DNA of 13,080 nt from assembly GCA_023388195.1 (NCBI GenBank), contig JAEWGR010000137.1, positions 1 through 13,080 of the forward strand, written 5' to 3'. How positions within the stretch are numbered: position 1 is the stretch's first letter; each line of letters opens with the position of its first letter. This DNA is from Bacillota bacterium. Lineage in GTDB: Bacteria > Bacillota > Negativicutes > Sporomusales > Sporomusaceae. The notes under the pieces were generated by a model that worked only from the letters and a program-made list of their open reading frames with translations, did no database searches and was not told the origin of the DNA. Below, piece by piece: positions 6,141 to 12,766 of this stretch. The position numbers were made by a program, and so were the translations under genes.

Positions 6141-6323
6141 TAAGCGGAGCTAGTACCTTGTCAGCCTTAATCCAGTGAATATTGACGGTCTATTTTCCGT
6201 AACCCTTCGTTGTCGTCAGTCGGCATACGTCCGGTATGCCTCCTTCCTCCGTCTTGGTTTGCGAAAATAGCCTCGCCTTTATTCTACTGTGTTAGAACTG
6301 ACAAGGTACTAGAGCTCCGCTTA
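6141..6323. repeat. 183-bp palindromic MITE-like element
   Basis: The two ends form near-perfect inverted arms: 6141-6164 and 6298-6323 differ only by a 2-nt insertion (CT) in the right arm. Further paired blocks lie inside: ctattttc (6190-6197) with gaaaatag (6263-6270), cagtgaata with a matching tattctactg, and an apical stem ggcatac (6222-6228) / gtatgcc (6234-6240) around a 5-nt loop. Nearly the whole element can fold as one long hairpin, with purine-rich internal loops that do not pair (GACGGAGGAAGG against GACGACAACGAAGG on the minus strand). Both ends are flanked by the dinucleotide TA, as left by IS630/Tc1-type insertion. There is no coding capacity. On the minus strand it ends in TTATTTTT, so it may also terminate spoIIIA transcripts. 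The mobile origin is inference; copies elsewhere in the genome would be needed. Confidence 0.75.
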
Positions 6324-6860
6324 CGGTTTAGCGCTTACCGTAACATCTTCGGGTTTAACCCCGGCAATACGGCAAATGACTTCCGCGACCTGGATTACTT
6401 CCTCCCGGGTCAGGGCAGTGGTTTTAACAACTGCGCTGACTGAATTATCCCGGATAAACACCAGCGCATCGCCAAAGCCTTTGGCTTTTATTAAGTTTTC
6501 CATTTCCGCTTCCCGCTGCTTTTCCAGGGTCATTTTTAAAATTGTTTCCTGAGCCTGATGCTTAGTATCTTCGGTTTTGGCATCTTTTATAATCTCCCGG
6601 AGGAGGTCAGACCGTTCACTTCTGATCTTATCTCTTTCCAGCCGGTATTCAGTAAAAAAGTCGGGAGCCATTACCGGCACCACCTGATCACTTACCGCTT
6701 TTGTCACCTGCATGGCATTGGATCTGTCTGCCCGGGCTTGACGCATGTCCTGGGCGTAATTCCAGGCGCCGCTGATAAGTAGGGAAAGAATGCCTGCAGC
6801 CACGATAAAGGCGGCAAGTTTACCTATTTTATTTATAGATAATACCGAAAATATCCTCAT
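6321..6860 (-). CDS. spoIIIAH: Stage III sporulation protein AH
   Basis: A 179-residue protein with one N-terminal transmembrane helix (about 12-34), a conserved FFTEYRLERDKIRSERSDLL helix (68-87), and a C-terminal ring-building motif domain (to about 175) related to the YscJ/FliF ring family. In Bacillus the mother-cell SpoIIIAH spans the outer forespore membrane and binds forespore SpoIIQ to form the intercellular channel. The ATG at 6858-6860 has GAGG 10 nt upstream, and that SD overlaps the spoIIIAG stop. It is the last gene of the operon. Its TAA stop (6321-6323) is the end of the palindromic element's right arm. Length is normal despite this. Confidence 0.95.
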   Translation of the reverse strand: MRIFSVLSINKIGKLAAFIVAAGILSLLISGAWNYAQDMRQARADRSNAMQVTKAVSDQVVPVMAPDFFTEYRLERDKIRSERSDLLREIIKDAKTEDTKHQAQETILKMTLEKQREAEMENLIKAKGFGDALVFIRDNSVSAVVKTTALTREEVIQVAEVICRIAGVKPEDVTVSAKP

Positions 6861-6870
6861 ACCCTTATCC

Positions 6871-7485
6871 TCACTTTCTTTGCGGCAGTACTGTAATTTT
6901 GTAAGAGGGGATTCCTAATCCCGATTCTACGGCTTTGGTCAGATTAGCCTTAACTGTTGAATCAAAGGCTCCTTCGGCCACAACCAGCACGCCTTTGATG
7001 ACAGGCTTATATTCCCGTACCATCACTGGCCGGTCAGCACCGCTTTCCTTGCTTAATAATACCTGCTCAGACTCTTTCGTTTCGGTGGTTGTACGAATAC
7101 CGCCCGTATTGTCCTTTTCCTGCACTGTTTTTGTTTCTTTGGTAATATTCTTGGCAGGTTCCTGCAGCCCGCCGGTTTCTAAGGTTACATTTACCGATAC
7201 TGCTCCGGCCCCTTTTATTTGTGCCAGTAAATTCGATAACTTACCTTCCAGCATCTCTTCATAGCTGCGTACAGCCGGTGTAATTCTGGTATTTTCTGCT
7301 GCCAGCGAGGGCTGGGGTTTTGCCGTCAACGGTTCATATACCCCCCCGATTAGCAGCAGCACAATCCCCAGTAGTCCGAGCCAGATGAGCCTGGCATTAA
7401 TGACACCGTCTTTTAATAGCTGACTGGGGACCACTTTTTTGGCTCCAGACAGCCATCCTTTCAGCGAAGTTCCTAACGCTCCCAT
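6871..7485 (-). CDS. spoIIIAG: Stage III sporulation protein AG
   Basis: A 204-residue protein with a short cytoplasmic N-terminus, one transmembrane helix at about 31-50 (IWLGLLGIVLLLIGGVY) and a large C-terminal domain in the intermembrane space. The ring-building fold begins around NLLAQIKGAGAVSVNVTLE and resumes at KPVIKGVLVVAEGAFDS, with a long Thr/Glu/Lys-rich insertion between (about 108-155) that in the Bacillus homolog forms the beta-rich part of the large 30-subunit ring. The ATG at 7483-7485 has a strong TAGGAGGT site that overlaps the spoIIIAF stop codon. The product is the main ring of the feeding-tube channel in the mother-cell-derived membrane. Confidence 0.95.
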   Translation of the reverse strand: MGALGTSLKGWLSGAKKVVPSQLLKDGVINARLIWLGLLGIVLLLIGGVYEPLTAKPQPSLAAENTRITPAVRSYEEMLEGKLSNLLAQIKGAGAVSVNVTLETGGLQEPAKNITKETKTVQEKDNTGGIRTTTETKESEQVLLSKESGADRPVMVREYKPVIKGVLVVAEGAFDSTVKANLTKAVESGLGIPSYKITVLPQRK

Positions 7486-7497
7486 ACCTATTACCTC

Positions 7498-8121
7498 CTA
7501 TTGTATCTGTTTAACCTCAACCTGGCTGGATTTAAGCTGATATAACTCAGTCACCATCCTTTTCACTTTGCTTATTATCACCGGCGACAGCTTATTGGGC
7601 GGCCTGGGCATTTCCGCCGTATTTGATCCAATCGTTACTTTGTCAATTTTTCGTTCGTCAGCAGCAATCCCTGGTTCAATATATACAACTACATTATTAA
7701 TCCTGCCCATCGCTTTACTGCCTGACTGGGCATCATCGGCAACGCTTACGGTTACCTTGGCATTGGCTACCCCGTCGATCGCCATGACCATCGCCCTTAT
7801 TTGCTTGGATAAATCACGGGCATATATCTCTTGCGCCAGTTGATTGCGTTTGCCGGCAACCTGGGTGCCGGCGTTTAAGATTTCCGTATCAGGCAGCGTG
7901 CCACCAGTCTGGGCCAAAGCCGGAATTTGGTCTGTCGACAGCTTAGTTTCCAAAACACCGATTACCGGATTTAAAATAGCCAGCAAAATAAACAAGCCCA
8001 TAATCACCCTGATGAAACGCTGCATGCTGCTATTAGGCAGCAAAAGTTCCAGAAATGAAGCAAATAATACCACATAGATAATACTTTTGACCCAGACAGT
8101 AACCGCTTCTATCACATTCAT
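7498..8121 (-). CDS. spoIIIAF: Stage III sporulation protein AF
   Basis: A 207-residue protein with two transmembrane helices (about 9-28 and 35-53) and a C-terminal ring-building motif domain (about 95-205; AMVMAIDGVANAKVTVSVAD, then VVVYIEPGI). In the family the soluble domain resembles ring proteins of secretion systems and SpoIIIAF is needed for channel function. I chose the ATG at 8119-8121; a GTG directly before it (8122-8124) is also possible. The ribosome binding site is poor (GGCGG or GGTGGG only), unlike the strong site of spoIIIAG, and the gene starts 19 nt after spoIIIAE ends, so translation may depend on coupling. Confidence 0.94.
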   Translation of the reverse strand: MNVIEAVTVWVKSIIYVVLFASFLELLLPNSSMQRFIRVIMGLFILLAILNPVIGVLETKLSTDQIPALAQTGGTLPDTEILNAGTQVAGKRNQLAQEIYARDLSKQIRAMVMAIDGVANAKVTVSVADDAQSGSKAMGRINNVVVYIEPGIAADERKIDKVTIGSNTAEMPRPPNKLSPVIISKVKRMVTELYQLKSSQVEVKQIQ

Positions 8122-8140
8122 CACCCACCGCCGCCGCTTT

Positions 8141-9310
8141 TTAACGCAGCATCATCGCCACACTGCCGGCACCAATAATCATAGTAACCACTAAAAAGAA
8201 CATTAAGGCTACTGTTAATAATGCGGCAAACACCAAGAGCAGATTATTGCCCATAGCGTCCAGACACTTGGCCATTTTTTCATCACCCATTGGCTGAATC
8301 AGCGCCCCGGCAATCTTTATCACCACAACCAATGAAATCAGCTTAATGAGTGGCAATGCACAAATCAGCGTTATGGCCAAAACACCGAAAATGCCAACTG
8401 CATTTTTTAACAACAGCGAGGCTCCCATAACCAGTTCCACAGTATCGGCAAACATTTTACCCACTACCGGTATAAAGGTTGCCGTTGCATATTTTGCTGT
8501 TCTCAATGTCAGGCCATCGGCAACACTGCCGGCTATCCCCTGAATACTGACAATGCCGATAAAGACTACCAATACTAAGCCCAGAGTCATCATCCCGGCC
8601 TGCTTCAGCACCCCTGTCAAATTACTGAGCTTATAGCTGCCGGACAGATAATTGACGCATTCCAAGACCGCAGTTAAAAATAAGAGCGGCAAAACGATAT
8701 CTTTAACGATAACACTTGTTACACTTACCACCAGGAGCATCAGCGGGGTTAGCAGCGCTGCCGATGTTAAAGCCCCTACCCCGGCTAAAAGCGAGAGCAT
8801 TAAGGGCAGCAGCGCTTCCATAAAACCAACCATATTGCCTACTGTTTCCCGGGCGAGTGTCAGTCCCTGATAAAAAGCACTGAGGGCAATTACTGACAAA
8901 AAGATAAAACACACACTGTAGGCCAGCAGGGAAATTGCCGATTGTTCAAATGAATTTTGCAGATTTTGCAGCAAAGCACACAACACGGCTAAAAATAATA
9001 GCTTGCCAAGCAAGTGAATATTTGTGGCCACTTCTTTAAATAAATAAGAGAGCAGCTTATTGGCAATGATCTGCCCGTTGAAGGTCAGGCCTTTGGCGGC
9101 AATATCTTTGATTGTTTCCGTACTCAATAAAGGGATTTCCTCGGTAAGCTCTTTGTTAATCCCCTGGATAAACTGATTGATGTGATTTACTGAGGTGCTT
9201 TCCAGCAAATCAACCGGTAAATCCGGTCCGGCATCAGTCGCCGCCGCCCAGGCTATATTGCCCCAGAACATACAGAGTATCATTATAATTATTATTTTTC
9301 TCACATGCAT
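8141..9310 (-). CDS. spoIIIAE: Stage III sporulation protein AE
   Basis: The largest membrane component of the SpoIIIA channel, 389 residues from the chosen start. It opens with a hydrophobic signal peptide (IIIIMILCMFWGNIAWA with a likely cleavage after AWA), then an extracytoplasmic segment of about 60 residues, then many hydrophobic helices from about residue 80 to the C-terminus (for example LFLAVLCALLQNL, LLPLMLSLLAGVGALTSAAL and LLVFAALLTVALMFFLVV). The family is a polytopic membrane protein proposed to form or surround the pore. Starts are ambiguous: the ATG at 9308-9310 follows AAGGTGG closely, a GTG at 9302-9304 has better spacing (8 nt) and gives a typical signal peptide, and a GTG at 9316 is also in frame. 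Confidence 0.95.
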   Translation of the reverse strand: MHVRKIIIIMILCMFWGNIAWAAATDAGPDLPVDLLESTSVNHINQFIQGINKELTEEIPLLSTETIKDIAAKGLTFNGQIIANKLLSYLFKEVATNIHLLGKLLFLAVLCALLQNLQNSFEQSAISLLAYSVCFIFLSVIALSAFYQGLTLARETVGNMVGFMEALLPLMLSLLAGVGALTSAALLTPLMLLVVSVTSVIVKDIVLPLLFLTAVLECVNYLSGSYKLSNLTGVLKQAGMMTLGLVLVVFIGIVSIQGIAGSVADGLTLRTAKYATATFIPVVGKMFADTVELVMGASLLLKNAVGIFGVLAITLICALPLIKLISLVVVIKIAGALIQPMGDEKMAKCLDAMGNNLLLVFAALLTVALMFFLVVTMIIGAGSVAMMLR

Positions 9311-9317
9311 TCCCACC

Positions 9318-9704
9318 TTAAGGAATGAGTCTCACAATTGTTTCCAGGACCAAGGCAATGATCGGTATAGCCATAACCATAATTAGTATTTTACCGGCAA
9401 ATTCAATTTTACCGGCCACCGCACCCTCGCCGGCATCACGGCATACCTGGGCGCCAAACTCTGTAATATAGGCAATGCCAATAATCTTGAGGATCGTATT
9501 TAAGTACATCTGACTAATATTGGCTTTTTCTGATAAATCCCGGAACAAGTCCAGTACCACATTAATTTTGCCGAGTACCATTAAAAAGATAATGGTCGAC
9601 AAGGTCAGGGCCAGCTGAACGGCAAGTTCAGGCCGCTGTTGTTTAATAATCAAAATCAGTAAAGTAACGACAAACCCTAGCCCGATGATTTGGATGATTT
9701 CCAT
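9318..9704 (-). CDS. spoIIIAD: Stage III sporulation protein AD
   Basis: A 128-residue integral membrane protein with three or four hydrophobic helices (about 5-20, 28-50, 65-85 and 105-125). The segments IIKQQRPELAVQLALTLSTI and LKIIGIAYITEFGAQVCRDAGEGAVAGKIEFAGK (about residues 20-40 and 72-105) are characteristic of SpoIIIAD. It is related to SpoIIIAC; together they are thought to form membrane parts of the channel next to the SpoIIIAA ATPase. The ATG at 9702-9704 has AAGGGG 10 nt upstream, overlapping the end of spoIIIAC, and its stop lies just before the spoIIIAE start. Confidence 0.95.
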   Translation of the reverse strand: MEIIQIIGLGFVVTLLILIIKQQRPELAVQLALTLSTIIFLMVLGKINVVLDLFRDLSEKANISQMYLNTILKIIGIAYITEFGAQVCRDAGEGAVAGKIEFAGKILIMVMAIPIIALVLETIVRLIP

Positions 9705-9718
9705 GGCGTGTACACCCC

Positions 9719-9916
9719 TTAGAACAGCTTAAATACATCCTGAACCGTATTAAACAGTCGGCCTAATAGTTGTACTACCCATAACAAGACCATTGCAAAA
9801 CCGGCAAGGGTACATAAATGAGCCATATCTTCCTTTCCCGCCTGCTTTAAGGCCGTATGAAAAACGGAGATTAAAATGCCCACGCCGGCAATTTTGAACA
9901 ACACATCTATTCCCAT
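9719..9916 (-). CDS. spoIIIAC: Stage III sporulation protein AC
   Basis: A 65-residue membrane protein with two helices (about 5-22 and 32-52) and the family pattern DVLFKIAGVGILISVFHTAL then KQAGKEDMAHLCTLAGFAMVLLWVV. The two-helix arrangement resembles small subunits of secretion membrane complexes, and SpoIIIAC shares similarity with the N-terminal half of SpoIIIAD. The ATG at 9914-9916 is preceded by GGAGAGAGGAA. It lies 26 nt after spoIIIAB and 14 nt before spoIIIAD. Confidence 0.95.
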   Translation of the reverse strand: MGIDVLFKIAGVGILISVFHTALKQAGKEDMAHLCTLAGFAMVLLWVVQLLGRLFNTVQDVFKLF

Positions 9917-9942
9917 TTCCTCTCTCCCCCCCAGTTAACTCC

Positions 9943-10461
9943 CTATACTAAGACGATAACCACGGCCAGGCCGCCGCAAACCCCTAAATACCGATACATT
10001 CTGGCGTTTTGTTCACAGATATTTTCCGCTTCATATTGTACCCTGGACAGCTGCTCATGGACTAAATCAAGGGATTTGTGCTGTTCTTCCCGGTTCATAC
10101 CCCCTAAATTGGCACTAAATACCGCCATAATCTCCCGCTCCGGTTTATTAAGCACAAGCCGGTCGGTTTCTGTCAGCGCCTGCAGCATGGCCGCCTGGGG
10201 CGTGAGCCAGCCTTTGGCTTTCAATAATGCTGACATAGTTTGAAACAGGTCGGCTACCGGGCCGGTAATGCCGCCGGTGCACTGGGCTAAAGCCTCAGGC
10301 AATGGTATGGCAACATAGTTGATGTGAGATTTAAGGGCCGATAAGCAGCTGATGATCTGTCTGATCTGACGCGGCCGTTCCACATAACGGCCGGCTAAGC
10401 TACAGCCGATGCAAGCCCCGGCTATAACCACCAGCAAACTGCCAAGTATCTTTAACCACAT
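9943..10461 (-). CDS. spoIIIAB: Stage III sporulation protein AB
   Basis: A 172-residue protein with an N-terminal hydrophobic helix (about 4-24), a central helical domain (about 28-150, containing RQIISCLSALKSHINY and FSANLGGMNREEQHKSLDLV) and a C-terminal hydrophobic helix (about 155-172). The soluble domain in this family resembles GspF-type platform proteins of type II secretion, which fits a role next to the SpoIIIAA ATPase. The ATG at 10459-10461 overlaps spoIIIAA by 10 nt and has GAGGTG 5 nt upstream, so the two are translationally coupled. Confidence 0.95.
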   Translation of the reverse strand: MWLKILGSLLVVIAGACIGCSLAGRYVERPRQIRQIISCLSALKSHINYVAIPLPEALAQCTGGITGPVADLFQTMSALLKAKGWLTPQAAMLQALTETDRLVLNKPEREIMAVFSANLGGMNREEQHKSLDLVHEQLSRVQYEAENICEQNARMYRYLGVCGGLAVVIVLV

Positions 10462-11444
10462 ACGTTCACCTCATTTAAACAGGTACCTATTATCTTTTTG
10501 CGCCGGGAATCAAGGACTTCCTCAATAGTGCCCGGTCCTGACCGGTTGCTTAGAATGATGAACCGTTCAAAAACCTGTTCCTGGATTAACTCACCCACAT
10601 AGGGACGGCGCTGGAATTCATCAATTGTCCGGCTGTGAGCAGTGGCAATGACTTTTACGCCGGCATAAACGGCTTCCCGCACAGCCAGAGCATCTTCCCG
10701 GCGGCCTAATTCATCAGTGGCAACGATACGGGGCGACATAGACCTGATAAGCATCAACAGCCCGCTGGCTTTGGGGCAGGCATCAAGCACATCCACACGG
10801 GGTCCTAAATCGACAGTCGGGATTCCCTGTTGGCAGGCCGCAATTTCCGACCGCTCATCCACCACGCCTATTGGAACACCGGCTATACCCAGCAGTGGAT
10901 TGCCTGCGCTTAATTGTCTGATTAAATCCCGCAGAATGGTTGTTTTTCCACAACGGGGCGGTGAGATGATCAGGGTACTGAATACCTCATTATGTTCCTT
11001 TGCTGTCACCAGTGGCAGAATACGGTCTGCACAGCCGGGTATTTCCCTCGCCAAACGGATATTCAGAGAACTTATACTCTTAAGTGTACTGACAGTTCCC
11101 TCAAAGGTTATTGCCTGTCCAGTCAAGCCGACCCGGTGACCGCCGGCAATTGTCAGATATCCCTGCCTGACTTCTTCTTCAAAAGCATAAACCGAGTTTT
11201 TGCATATTAGCTGGAATGTTCTATGAACATCTTCACAGGTGCATTGATACACCTGTGATGTATGCTCTGTTTGTACCGTAATATCCTGATTGCCTAATAC
11301 CAGTTGCAGCGGCTGATTTGCCCTGATGCGAATCTCAGTGAGCTTATTCAGCAGGCTGCCGGGTAATGCCGCAATCAGCCGGGCAATATGCGGCGGTAAA
11401 ATAGGATAAATGTGTTTGTTTAAAGAGGTTTGCATATTGTTCAT
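10452..11444 (-). CDS. spoIIIAA: Stage III sporulation protein AA (ATPase)
   Basis: A 330-residue cytoplasmic ATPase of the SpoIIIAA family, related to secretion ATPases. An N-terminal region (1-150, with EIRIRANQPLQLVL and GYLTIAGGHRVGLTG) precedes the nucleotide-binding domain: Walker A SPPRCGKTT (161-169), an acidic VVDERSEIA (194-202), Walker B-like IVATDELGR (240-248) and a downstream VIATAH motif. It is the energy source of the channel that keeps the engulfed forespore active. The ATG at 11442-11444 has only a weak SD (GAAAGA at about 6 nt), unusual in this operon; an in-frame stop five codons upstream rules out a longer start. It is the first gene after a candidate sigma-E promoter. 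Confidence 0.96.
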   Translation of the reverse strand: MNNMQTSLNKHIYPILPPHIARLIAALPGSLLNKLTEIRIRANQPLQLVLGNQDITVQTEHTSQVYQCTCEDVHRTFQLICKNSVYAFEEEVRQGYLTIAGGHRVGLTGQAITFEGTVSTLKSISSLNIRLAREIPGCADRILPLVTAKEHNEVFSTLIISPPRCGKTTILRDLIRQLSAGNPLLGIAGVPIGVVDERSEIAACQQGIPTVDLGPRVDVLDACPKASGLLMLIRSMSPRIVATDELGRREDALAVREAVYAGVKVIATAHSRTIDEFQRRPYVGELIQEQVFERFIILSNRSGPGTIEEVLDSRRKKIIGTCLNEVNVCG

Positions 11445-11514
11445 AACAGTCTTTCTTCATCCTCGTTTATTAGTAGGCGACTTGTCTCAAGGTTCATCGC
11501 TCTCTTTCTTTACA

Positions 11515-11543
11515 TAGATATGTGATAAGAAATTAGTTTATGA
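11515..11543 (-). promoter_or_regulatory. Candidate sigma-E promoter of the spoIIIA operon
   Basis: On the minus strand TCATAAA (11537-11543) fits the sigma-E -35 pattern, and CATATCTA (11515-11522) keeps the CATA core of the sigma-E -10, separated by 14 nt as in Bacillus promoters. It lies between the terminator of the upstream gene and spoIIIAA, with a leader of about 64 nt. In Bacillus subtilis this operon is sigma-E dependent. The -10 is imperfect after CATA, so this remains a prediction. Confidence 0.65.
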
Positions 11544-11544
11544 C

Positions 11545-11577
11545 AAAAAAGAAAGACTTAGCCTACGCTAAGTCTTT
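11545..11577 (-). terminator. Intrinsic terminator after the zinc-ribbon gene
   Basis: A perfect 11-bp stem aaagacttagc (11552-11562) / gctaagtcttt (11567-11577) with a 4-nt loop is followed on the minus strand by CTTTTTT (11545-11551). It ends 20 nt past the stop of the upstream gene and directly precedes the sigma-E-like -35, isolating vegetative transcription from the sporulation operon. Confidence 0.92.
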
Positions 11578-11596
11578 GGTGATACAGTAAATTCAT

Positions 11597-12070
11597 TTAT
11601 ACGCCGGGATGCATGATATGACCGGAAGCTCGCTGGTTATACCGGTTATCAACACTAATATCCAGCTCATTATCGTACACTACGCCGCCGCAGTACGGGC
11701 AGGTAACCTCGATATCCTCTTCGTCATCTAATATGCTTGACTCGAAAGTTACCATTTCATGGCAGCCAGGGCAGGACATTTCGACCATCTCATCATCATC
11801 ATCATCATATAGGTCGTCATCATCAAACCCATCATCATCCAAATCTTCCTCATATATCTGTTCTTCGAGGTCAGTCAAATCTTCATCAATCGACTCCACA
11901 TAGTCCTCAAGCTCCAACTGCGCCAGATTTACATTTTGAACTTCATCGGCAAACGATTCAAGGACATCAATGATATTTAGCAAAACCTTGCCTTCTGATG
12001 AATGTTCGTTAACATTAAGACCTTGTGTCAAGCCATGTAAATAAGCAACTTTCTCTTTAAGGTTTCTCAT
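11597..12070 (-). CDS. CD1247-type N-terminal domain protein with acidic linker and zinc ribbon
   Basis: A 157-residue protein in three parts. Residues 1-70 are helical with heptad-like leucines (MRNLKEKVAYLHGLTQGLNV ... VLESFADEV), matching what I know as the CD1247 N-terminal domain family. Residues 57-97 are extremely acidic, including runs of four or five Asp. Residues 98-132 hold a zinc-ribbon-like pair of knuckles, CPGC (100-103) and CPYC (124-127), the form found in small RNA polymerase- or nucleic-acid-binding domains. The C-terminal 25 residues are polar. Function is unknown; a regulatory or chaperone-like role is only a guess. The ATG at 12068-12070 follows a G-rich SD (AAAGGGGGGGG) at 7 nt. 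It is flanked by a dyad/promoter region and a strong terminator, so it is probably monocistronic. Genes of this type often lie beside efp and spoIIIA in Clostridia. Confidence 0.82.
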   Translation of the reverse strand: MRNLKEKVAYLHGLTQGLNVNEHSSEGKVLLNIIDVLESFADEVQNVNLAQLELEDYVESIDEDLTDLEEQIYEEDLDDDGFDDDDLYDDDDDEMVEMSCPGCHEMVTFESSILDDEEDIEVTCPYCGGVVYDNELDISVDNRYNQRASGHIMHPGV

Positions 12071-12100
12071 AAAAATACCCCCCCTTTAGCTATCTTCTAA

Positions 12101-12130
12101 GTATTAGACACTACTTTTAGTATGTCCAAT
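12101..12130 (-). promoter_or_regulatory. Dyad overlapping a weak promoter before the zinc-ribbon gene
   Basis: The + strand holds an imperfect inverted repeat, attagacactact (12103-12115) / agtatgtccaat (12119-12130), around a 3-nt centre with one bulge and one mismatch. On the minus strand it coincides with a weak promoter-like pair, TTGGAC (12124-12129) and TAATAC (12101-12106), 17 nt apart. This could be an operator over a promoter or an RNA hairpin downstream of efp; no T-run follows, so it is a poor terminator. Confidence 0.4.
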
Positions 12131-12178
12131 GCTTATTAAAACATAACTTAAGGAGGGTTTTTTCCGGTCTAATCGTTG

Positions 12179-12736
12179 TTAGGCCCGTTCGATATAGTCG
12201 CCGCTGCGGGTGTCAATCCGTAAAACTTCACCAGTATTGATAAAGAGCGGAACCCGGACAACATGGCCTGTTTCCAGTTTTGCCGGTTTAGTCCCGCCGG
12301 TGGCGGTATCACCCCGGATGCCGGGATCTGTCTCGACAACCGTCAATTCCACTGACATCGGCAGATCAATACCGATCACATTACCCTGGAAGAACAGCAC
12401 CGCTATATTCATATTTTCTTTTAAAAATTTACGGGCATCACCCATCTGTTCACCAGACAAAGCAATCTGTTCAAAATTCTCATTATCCATCAGATTGAAC
12501 AGGCCGTCGCTCTCATACAGGTATTGCATTTCCCGTTTTTCGACATGGGCCTTGGGTAATTTTTCGCCGGCATTGAAGGTGCGTTCAACAACTGCTCCGG
12601 TACGGCCATTTTTAAGTTTGGCCCGGACAAATGCCGCCCCTTTTCCTGGTTTTACGTGTTGGAAATCAACTACCTGCCAGACATCGCCATCAATTTCAAC
12701 TGTTACGCCTGTACGAAAATCATTGCTTGAAATCAT
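12179..12736 (-). CDS. efp: Elongation factor P
   Basis: A 185-residue translation factor that enters the ribosome E site and relieves stalling at polyproline stretches. The three OB-like domains are present: domain I with the loop HVKPGKGAAFV, where Lys32 is the tip residue modified in many bacteria; domain II around FQGNVIGIDLPMSVELTVVETDPG; and domain III with GTKPAKLETGHVVRVPLFINTGEVLRIDTRSGDYIERA (about 145-185). The ATG at 12734-12736 (MISSNDFRTG) matches the family N-terminus and has GGGGAGG 10 nt upstream; a TTG at 12766 in frame would add ten residues and has no SD. It follows the Xaa-Pro peptidase gene by 30 nt, a frequent pairing. Confidence 0.98.
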   Translation of the reverse strand: MISSNDFRTGVTVEIDGDVWQVVDFQHVKPGKGAAFVRAKLKNGRTGAVVERTFNAGEKLPKAHVEKREMQYLYESDGLFNLMDNENFEQIALSGEQMGDARKFLKENMNIAVLFFQGNVIGIDLPMSVELTVVETDPGIRGDTATGGTKPAKLETGHVVRVPLFINTGEVLRIDTRSGDYIERA

Positions 12737-12766
12737 TAATGATAAGCCTCCCCATTGTTCTGTCAA

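Noticed and set aside
5696..6178. 160-codon open frame on the + strand opposite asp23 and running into the palindromic element
   Set aside because: The product is Ser/Thr-rich and antisense to asp23, and its last part reads through the palindrome; no independent support.
11737..11973. Histidine-rich + strand frame (HHHHHH) that resembles a metal-binding peptide
   Set aside because: The histidines are only the reverse complement of the GAT (Asp) codons in the acidic linker of the true gene.
12131..12178. Terminator for efp in the A/T-rich stretch after its stop
   Set aside because: The run of A residues is on the wrong side and no stable stem precedes a T-tract in the minus-strand sense.
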